Shown here: piece after piece, positions 22,389 through 26,640 of the stretch
Numbering within the stretch: position 1 is the first letter of the stretch
How the letters are laid out: each line of letters begins with the position of its first letter
Origin: Lachnospiraceae bacterium
GTDB taxonomy: Bacteria > Bacillota > Clostridia > Lachnospirales > Lachnospiraceae
Reading direction: 5' to 3'
DNA length: 26,640 bases
Assembly: GCA_009774345.1 (NCBI GenBank)
Contig: VSNR01000041.1
Span: 1 to 26,640, forward strand
Position numbers and translations under genes: made by a program
The notes under the pieces: model-generated
What the model saw: the letters and a program-made list of their open reading frames with translations, nothing else
Told to the model about the DNA's origin: nothing
Database searches by the model: none

Positions 22389-22679
22389 ATGACAAGCAAA
22401 CAGAGATCCTATTTAAAAGGACTAGCGATGAATATTGAGCCAGTATTTCAGATTGGCAAATCCTCCGTAACACCGGAAAATGTTGAGGCGATTTCAGAGG
22501 TATTCAATACCCATGAACTCATTAAAATAGCAGTATTAAAAAACTGTATCGATGAGCCAAAAGAAATTGCGAACGTTGTTGCAGAACGCACCCATTCACA
22601 AGTCGTACAGGTGATAGGCAAAAAAATCGTATTATATAAACCATTTAAAAAAGATCCTAAAATTATCTTACCCAAATAA
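22389..22679 (+). CDS. yhbY: YhbY-family CRM-domain RNA-binding protein
   Basis: Small (96-residue) ribosome-assembly factor composed of one CRM domain that associates with pre-50S particles. The start MTSKQRSYLKGLAMNIEPVFQIGK with the GxxG-like loop IGKSSVT, and KNCIDEPKEIANVVAERTHSQVVQVIGKKIVLYK, match the family. AAGGAAAT precedes the ATG, 20 bp after obgE. The obgE-yhbY-nadD-yqeK-rsfS order is standard. Confidence 0.94.
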   Translation: MTSKQRSYLKGLAMNIEPVFQIGKSSVTPENVEAISEVFNTHELIKIAVLKNCIDEPKEIANVVAERTHSQVVQVIGKKIVLYKPFKKDPKIILPK

Positions 22680-22693
22680 AATGGAGGACATTT

Positions 22694-23296
22694 ATGGGAA
22701 AACGTGTTGGCATTATGGGAGGTACGTTCAATCCCGTTCATTATGGACATTTGAGATTAGCCTTAACGGCACAGGAGCAGGTCTTGCTGGATAAAGTTCT
22801 CTTTATGCCAAGTGGAAAGTCCTATATGAAAAATAATGTTTTGGAGACACACAAAAGGGTTGACATGGTAGCGCTGGCAATCGAAGAATATCCACAATTC
22901 GAATTGTCATTGATAGAAGCGAACAAACGGGGCAACACCTATACCGTTGAGACATTACAAGATTTAGCCAAGTCAACCCCAGATACAAAATATTTCTTTA
23001 TTATCGGGGCAGATTCTTTATTTCAGATGGAGCAGTGGAAGTGTCCTGAACAGATCTTTCAATTGGCTACATTAGTCTGCGCAGTGAGAGATGACTACAC
23101 GCTTGACACAATACATCAAAAAGGAGAGGCGCTGTCCAAATTAGGAGCAGACATTATTTATCTCAATACTCCCAAATGGGATGTATCATCAACTACGATC
23201 AGAGCGATGGTCAGACAGGGAATGCCGATTCACGATTTGGTGCCGCCTAAGGTTGTATACTATATAGAACAGGAGCATTTATATGAAGAAGATTAA
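22694..23296 (+). CDS. nadD: Nicotinate-nucleotide adenylyltransferase NadD
   Basis: Transfers AMP from ATP to nicotinate mononucleotide, giving deamido-NAD in NAD synthesis. 200 residues. The nucleotidyltransferase motif GGTFNPVHYGHLRL lies at about 9-22, and the ISSTTIR-type motif is present as SSTTIRAMVRQG near 173-184. GGAGG precedes the ATG. The last 14 bp overlap yqeK, implying translational coupling. Confidence 0.95.
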   Translation: MGKRVGIMGGTFNPVHYGHLRLALTAQEQVLLDKVLFMPSGKSYMKNNVLETHKRVDMVALAIEEYPQFELSLIEANKRGNTYTVETLQDLAKSTPDTKYFFIIGADSLFQMEQWKCPEQIFQLATLVCAVRDDYTLDTIHQKGEALSKLGADIIYLNTPKWDVSSTTIRAMVRQGMPIHDLVPPKVVYYIEQEHLYEED

Positions 23297-23897
23297 GAAG
23301 TATTTAAAGAAACATTTAACCAAAGACCGCTATCATCACACGCTTGGCGTTGCTTCTACAGCCGTAGCGATGGCAATGCGGTACAATCCTGACCCAAGTA
23401 ATTCTAACTTCATAAAAAGAGCTGAGCTTGCCGGGCTTTTACATGACTGTGCAAAATGTATGGACAATGACAAAAAACTTAGGATATGTGAAAAAAATAA
23501 CCTTTCCTGTAGCAGCTTTGAGAAGAGCCATCCCTATCTTCTACATGGCAGGGTAGGCGCATATATTGCCCAAACAAAATTTCATATCGAAGATACAGAC
23601 ATTCTTCAGGCAATTACTTGGCATACTACAGGACGCCCCAATATGTCACTCCTGGAAAAAATTATATTTATAGCGGATTATATCGAACCTTCCCGCAATC
23701 CAATTCCAGAGCTTGATTTAATACGACAGCTCGCCTTTGTCGATATTGATAAGGCAATGGAAAAGATCCTGTCAAACACATTAAAATTCCTTGAGTCGAA
23801 AGGCAACCCTATAGATAAAATGACGCAGACGACGTATGACAGTTACGTGAGAACTGCTGTGACAGTGCCCTATCAATCAAAGGCGCTGAACTGTTAA
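23283..23897 (+). CDS. yqeK: YqeK-family HD-domain hydrolase
   Basis: HD-domain metal-dependent phosphohydrolase. Characterised members of the family cleave diadenosine tetraphosphate symmetrically to ADP. 204 residues. The metal-binding residues are visible as His19 (YHHTLGV), the HD pair His54-Asp55 in AGLLHDCAKC, TWHTTGRPNM, and IADYIEPSR in the second half. Its start lies within the end of nadD, and rsfS follows after 25 bp. Confidence 0.92.
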   Translation: MKKIKKYLKKHLTKDRYHHTLGVASTAVAMAMRYNPDPSNSNFIKRAELAGLLHDCAKCMDNDKKLRICEKNNLSCSSFEKSHPYLLHGRVGAYIAQTKFHIEDTDILQAITWHTTGRPNMSLLEKIIFIADYIEPSRNPIPELDLIRQLAFVDIDKAMEKILSNTLKFLESKGNPIDKMTQTTYDSYVRTAVTVPYQSKALNC

Positions 23898-23922
23898 TCA
23901 ATCGTAAAGGAGGAACTGTTAT

Positions 23923-24276
23923 TTGAATCATATTAACGATACCCTAAAGTCAATGATTGATGCTCTTGAAGATAAGAAAGCAGAGAATATCCAGCTAATA
24001 GATATCAGCGAAGTATCAACAATCGCGGACTATTTTATTATCACAAACGGCACAAATGCAAGTCAGATTCAAGCATTGTCAGACAATGTAGAAGAGCGGC
24101 TGTCAAAGAATGGGATTCGTCCCAAAAACATTGAAGGCTACAATACAGCAAATTGGATATTGATGGATTACAATGATATCCTTGTGCATATTTTCGACCG
24201 TGAGAGCCGGGGGTTCTATGATTTAGAACGGATTTGGCGTGATGGCAAAATCATAGATATCACACAAGAGCGATAA
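23923..24276 (+). CDS. rsfS: Ribosome silencing factor RsfS
   Basis: Binds L14 on the 50S subunit and blocks 30S joining under nutrient stress. 117 residues, DUF143 family: ISEVSTIADYFIITNGTNASQIQALSDNVEERL and the diagnostic W-x-L-x-D-Y-x-D-x-x-V-H-x-F segment (about 89-102) near the end. The start is TTG at 23923, seven bases after AAAGGAGGA. It is the last gene of the obgE block and is followed by a clear terminator. Confidence 0.95.
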   Translation: MNHINDTLKSMIDALEDKKAENIQLIDISEVSTIADYFIITNGTNASQIQALSDNVEERLSKNGIRPKNIEGYNTANWILMDYNDILVHIFDRESRGFYDLERIWRDGKIIDITQER

Positions 24277-24295
24277 TACAAAAAATAATATTTAC

Positions 24296-24338
24296 AAGAC
24301 AATGGTCAGAAATGCAAATTCCGACCATTGTCTTTTTT
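24296..24338 (+). terminator. Rho-independent terminator after rsfS
   Basis: AAGACAATGGTC (24296-24307) pairs perfectly with GACCATTGTCTT (24323-24334), followed by six Ts (24333-24338). The loop can add a GAA/TTC pairing. The A-rich sequence upstream gives the minus strand TTGTAAATATTATTTTTT after the stem, so the hairpin may also end the convergent lexA transcript. Confidence 0.92.
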
Positions 24339-24351
24339 ATGCACAGACTTT

Positions 24352-24969
24352 TTAGTGATATAAGCGAAAAACGCCATAAACTTTTCCCAATATTTCTACA
24401 TCATCTAAGATAATAGGGTCCATTGTATCATTTTCTGGTTGAAGTCTGTAATGCCCATCTTCCTTGTAATACGTCTTTACCGTTGCAGAGTCATCGACCA
24501 AAGCGACGACAGTATCCCCATTTTCTGCGGTATTACATACATGAATAAAGATGCGGTCTCCGTTAAAAATACCAGCATTGATCATGCTGTCCCCTTTTAC
24601 TTTTAAGACAAAGGACTCGCCAGCCGGCACCATTTCAGCCGGAATAGGGAAGTAGCCCTCTATATTCTGTTCCGCAAGAATCGGAAGTCCAGCAGCTACA
24701 GTGCCAATAATTGGAACACTTGTCATCTCATGTCTTACCATCTGGAAGCTGTCGTCCATAATCTCAATCGCACGGGGTTTGGTCGGATCTCTTCGGATAT
24801 ACCCATTTTTCTCCAGAGTCTCAAGATGTGAATGAACAGAAGAAGTAGACTTGAGATTTACAGCCTCACAGATTTCCCGGACTGATGGCGGATATCCTTT
24901 TCTAAGAATCTCTGCCTTGATAAACTCCAATATTTCTTTTTGTTTTGCTGTTATTTTTCCATATGCCAT
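24352..24969 (-). CDS. lexA: SOS-response repressor LexA
   Basis: Represses DNA-damage genes and is inactivated by RecA-stimulated self-cleavage. 205 residues. The winged-helix DNA-binding domain is at 1-70, with PPSVREICEAVNLKSTSSVHSHLETLEKNGYIRRDPTKPRAIEI, very close to the Bacillus type. The cleavage site Ala93-Gly94 (TVAAGLPI), Ser128 (KGDSM) and Lys165 (ATVK) complete the S24 catalytic set. The start follows AGGAGGAAATAC. Its promoter overlaps a LexA-box-like sequence, consistent with autoregulation. It diverges from a YneA-like gene. Confidence 0.97.
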   Translation of the reverse strand: MAYGKITAKQKEILEFIKAEILRKGYPPSVREICEAVNLKSTSSVHSHLETLEKNGYIRRDPTKPRAIEIMDDSFQMVRHEMTSVPIIGTVAAGLPILAEQNIEGYFPIPAEMVPAGESFVLKVKGDSMINAGIFNGDRIFIHVCNTAENGDTVVALVDDSATVKTYYKEDGHYRLQPENDTMDPIILDDVEILGKVYGVFRLYH

Positions 24970-25011
24970 ATGTATTTCCTCCTAAATTTTTTTAGATATA
25001 TCTTCTTTACC

Positions 25012-25040
25012 ATCATAACACATTATTCCCCAAAATGCAA
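25012..25040 (-). promoter_or_regulatory. Promoter of lexA
   Basis: On the minus strand TTGCAT (25040-25035) and TATGAT (25017-25012) are spaced by 17 bp, placing the start of transcription about 35 bp before the lexA ATG. Confidence 0.7.
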
Positions 25041-25050
25041 ACGTATATTC
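25039..25050. promoter_or_regulatory. Candidate LexA box at the lexA promoter
   Basis: AAAC-GTAT-ATTC resembles the Bacillota SOS box core GAAC-N4-GTTC with two mismatches, and overlaps the lexA -35 element, where an autoregulatory operator would be expected. The match alone is weak; position adds the support. Confidence 0.4.
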
Positions 25051-25082
25051 CGAAAAATTGTTTGGAATATTTTCGGAATATA
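25044..25082. repeat. Long inverted repeat between divergent promoters
   Basis: TATATTCCGAAAA (25044-25056) and TTTTCGGAATATA (25070-25082) are perfect 13-bp inverted repeats around a 13-bp spacer. The right arm ends two bases before the TTGACA of the LysM gene; the left arm lies just upstream of the lexA -35. The centre-to-centre distance of 26 bp places both arms on about the same helix face. Likely an operator; no T-tract makes a terminator unlikely. Confidence 0.7.
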
Positions 25083-25084
25083 TC

Positions 25085-25113
25085 TTGACAAGCAAAAATT
25101 TGTTCTGTATAAT
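25085..25113 (+). promoter_or_regulatory. Promoter of the LysM gene
   Basis: A consensus sigma-A promoter: TTGACA (25085-25090), 17-bp spacer, TATAAT (25108-25113). Such a perfect promoter usually needs tight repression, which fits the LexA-box-like site immediately downstream. Confidence 0.9.
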
Positions 25114-25120
25114 CTGTTTT

Positions 25121-25132
25121 AAACAGCTGTTC
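25121..25132. promoter_or_regulatory. Candidate LexA box downstream of the LysM-gene -10
   Basis: AAAC-AGCT-GTTC matches the GAAC-N4-GTTC core with one mismatch and contains the perfect palindrome AACAGCTGTT. It covers the predicted transcription start. The extended 14-mer TAAACAGCTGTTCG agrees at 11 of 14 positions with the B. subtilis consensus CGAACRNRYGTTCG. Confidence 0.6.
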
Positions 25133-25158
25133 GGAAATTTTGTTTGGAAATTTTGTTC
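25133..25158. repeat. Tandem 13-bp direct repeat in the LysM-gene 5' UTR
   Basis: GGAAATTTTGTTT (25133-25145) is followed directly by GGAAATTTTGTTC (25146-25158), differing only at the last base. Related GGAATATTTT and GGAATATATC occur at 25064 and 25075. The copies lie between the transcription start and the ribosome binding site. Confidence 0.75.
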
Positions 25159-25188
25159 GCCATCCACACTGCAAAGGAGAAATGTTTT

Positions 25189-25569
25189 ATGATGAATACA
25201 AACTATGTAACCAGAGCACTTATTAACAGACAAAGGCGTCTCAATCAAATCAAACTGCATACGCTTGCCTTGGCAATCTCGATCATAACAGTGATAACCC
25301 TGTCCATTCTGCTTATTTCTTTTTCGACAGAAGCAAATGACAGGGTACATCAGCCATCTTGCAAATACTACAAGAGTATTGAAATTACAAATGGAGACAC
25401 TTTATGGTCTATTGCAAACGACCATTTTGATTCGGCGTACTACAAAAATACACGCGAATATGTCTCGGAAATCAAAAAAGTAAACAATCTGGCGTCTGAT
25501 GAAATTGTTGCCGGGAGTTATATTATTATCCCTTATTATTCCGCTGAATCAGATTCGTTTCTCCCTTAA
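25189..25569 (+). CDS. YneA-like membrane protein with LysM domain
   Basis: Predicted SOS-induced cell-division inhibitor by analogy with B. subtilis YneA. 126 residues from ATG 25189: a basic N-terminal stretch (RQRRLNQIK), one membrane segment at about 24-44, and an extracellular LysM domain (about 62-115, SIEITNGDTLWSIANDHF..IKKVNNL..IIIPYY) that should bind peptidoglycan. AAGGAGA is eight bases before the ATG; a TTG at 25144 in frame is not supported. It diverges from lexA as yneA does, and has a LexA-box-like site at its promoter. Function is inferred from architecture and context; sequence identity to YneA is not evident beyond this. Its 3' end overlaps the convergent recombinase gene by 21 bp. 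Confidence 0.82.
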   Translation: MMNTNYVTRALINRQRRLNQIKLHTLALAISIITVITLSILLISFSTEANDRVHQPSCKYYKSIEITNGDTLWSIANDHFDSAYYKNTREYVSEIKKVNNLASDEIVAGSYIIIPYYSAESDSFLP

Positions 25570-26619
25570 AGTAACCGCTTTGGCAGCCTGACGGCGCCGG
25601 TCCTCCTCAAGGGCAGCATAATGTTTTCTGGTGGTATTTACATCTTTGTGGCCCAATACATCTGCCACTAGATAAATATCTCCTGTTTCCCTGTAGAGTG
25701 TGGTACCATAGGTGCTTCTGAGCTTATGAGGTGTGATCTTTTTCAGGGATGTAACCACGGATGCATATTTTTTGACCAGATTTTCCACAGCGCGCACAGT
25801 GATTCGTTTGTTCTGCATTGACAGGAATAAAGCGTTTTCGTGTCCTTCGACGGGCTTCATAGCGGAACGCTGCTCAAGATAATCAAGGAGTGCCAGTTCA
25901 ACTTCCTCGCCAAAGTATATTACAGCTTCATAGCCGCCCTTGCGCCGTATTTTGACACCATTATTTTTGAAATCGAGATCTTGTATATCAATGCCGACAC
26001 ACTCAGATACACGAATCCCGGTTCCAAGCATCAATGTAAGCAGTGCAATATCACGCAGTTTATTTTTTTCGTGATATTGCAATTGCTTCTTGGTCAGTTT
26101 TTCACCTGTTTCCACAGTGTCAAGCAGGATTGCAACCTCGTCAGGATCAAGCCGGATGATTTCCTTTTCATGCAGTTTTGGCATTTGAACAAGCGCCGCT
26201 GGATTTTTCTCTATCATTTCATTTTTGAAGAAATAGTTATAGAAGCTCCTCAGAGACGCGAGTTTTCTCGCCTTGCCGCGCTCGTCATTCATATACTCTT
26301 TGCCATCTTTGGTATAGTATGCGCAGTGTTCCAGATATTCTTCGATATCCATGCGGGTAATCTGGTCTAAGATTTCAAGGCGGTATTCTTTGATCGGGGT
26401 CTTTTTGAAAACGGGATTACTGTCGTGAAGATATTCAAAAAATACGCGGATGTCATAGGCATAAGCGACGCGTGTCCTGCTGGATATATATTCCTGCATA
26501 CCTCTGAAATATTGACCGCAGAAGGGAGGAAGTGTATCCAGCAGCTCTCTTAAATGTAAAATATTTTTTTTGTTTACTTCATCATGGTAAGTAGTGGTTG
26601 TTTTATTGATCTTTTCCAA
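25549..26619 (-). CDS. Tyrosine recombinase (XerC/XerD-like)
   Basis: Site-specific recombinase of the tyrosine family, 356 residues. The N-terminal SAM-like core-binding domain covers about 35-145. The catalytic domain has the full set: Arg203 (GTGIRVSE), Lys227 (RRKGG), His298 and Arg301 (HKLRS), His324 (LGHKDV) and nucleophile Tyr334 (RKHYA). TTG start at 26619 with AAAGGAG (26636-26630) ten bases upstream. Longer than XerC/XerD (about 300) because of an N-terminal extension of roughly 30 residues and some inserts. No attachment site, excisionase or phage gene is nearby, so a chromosomal Xer-type role is as likely as an integrase. The stop lies inside the LysM gene's 3' end. Confidence 0.88.
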   Translation of the reverse strand: MEKINKTTTTYHDEVNKKNILHLRELLDTLPPFCGQYFRGMQEYISSRTRVAYAYDIRVFFEYLHDSNPVFKKTPIKEYRLEILDQITRMDIEEYLEHCAYYTKDGKEYMNDERGKARKLASLRSFYNYFFKNEMIEKNPAALVQMPKLHEKEIIRLDPDEVAILLDTVETGEKLTKKQLQYHEKNKLRDIALLTLMLGTGIRVSECVGIDIQDLDFKNNGVKIRRKGGYEAVIYFGEEVELALLDYLEQRSAMKPVEGHENALFLSMQNKRITVRAVENLVKKYASVVTSLKKITPHKLRSTYGTTLYRETGDIYLVADVLGHKDVNTTRKHYAALEEDRRRQAAKAVTLREKRI

Positions 26620-26640
26620 GTTTATACAGCTCCTTTATAG

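Noticed and set aside
25044..25082. Inverted repeat as an intrinsic terminator or att site
   Set aside because: No T-tract on either strand and it sits between two divergent promoters. The recombinase is 470 bp away in the opposite direction with no paired copy seen, so an operator is more likely.
25144..25188. Upstream TTG start for the LysM gene
   Set aside because: It lies inside the 13-bp direct repeats without a ribosome binding site. ATG 25189 has AAGGAGA at correct distance.

Overview
The window looks like ordinary chromosome from a Gram-positive, low-to-moderate GC member of the Bacillota, most likely a Lachnospiraceae-type Clostridia. This is inferred from AGGAGG-type ribosome binding sites, TTGACA/TATAAT promoters with 17-bp spacers, short-form HisG with HisZ, RecU, Prp with an N-terminally extended L27, YlbJ, and a lexA/yneA-like divergent pair. 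I see no tRNA, rRNA, CRISPR, insertion sequence, prophage or secondary-metabolite cluster. Genes are tightly packed and no gene-free stretch exceeds 300 bp. The longest gap, about 220 bp between lexA and the LysM gene, is dense with regulatory sequence.

Layout. (1) 1-2895, rightward: promoter, rsmD, coaD, a coiled-coil protein, a secreted amidase. (2) 2927-3889, leftward: a YlbJ-type sporulation membrane protein. (3) 3955-9625, rightward: RsuA-type pseudouridine synthase, YgiQ radical SAM protein, SDR oxidoreductase, a two-TM protein of unknown function, RluA-type pseudouridine synthase, recU. (4) 9622-13499: a strong promoter overlapping the recU stop, a leader with two hairpins, then hisZ-hisG-hisD-hisB, a partial histidine pathway. 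(5) 13500-19895: secreted GH25 lysozyme with cell-wall repeats, two radical-SAM-family genes (TIGR03960 and TIGR03936 types), RNase E/G, a HEPN-like protein and a membrane-anchored protein. The last four genes are joined by ATGA stop/start overlaps. (6) 19905-20988: promoter, L21 leader RNA, rplU, prp, rpmA, terminator-like hairpin. (7) 21073-24276: obgE, yhbY, nadD, yqeK, rsfS, terminator. (8) 24352-25569: lexA (leftward) diverging from a YneA-like LysM membrane protein (rightward), with LexA-box-like sites and a long inverted repeat between them. (9) 25549-26619: a tyrosine recombinase (leftward) whose 3' end overlaps the LysM gene.

Main themes are ribosome and RNA biology (rsmD, two pseudouridine synthases, RNase E/G, L21/L27/Prp, Obg, YhbY, RsfS), cofactor synthesis (CoaD, NadD), histidine synthesis, cell-wall turnover (amidase, GH25) and DNA damage response (RecU, LexA, LysM division-inhibitor candidate). 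The items least explained by known biology are the HEPN-like and membrane proteins coupled to RNase E/G, the intergenic architecture between lexA and the LysM gene, a perfect minus-strand terminator-like hairpin inside the TIGR03960 gene, and the his leader.
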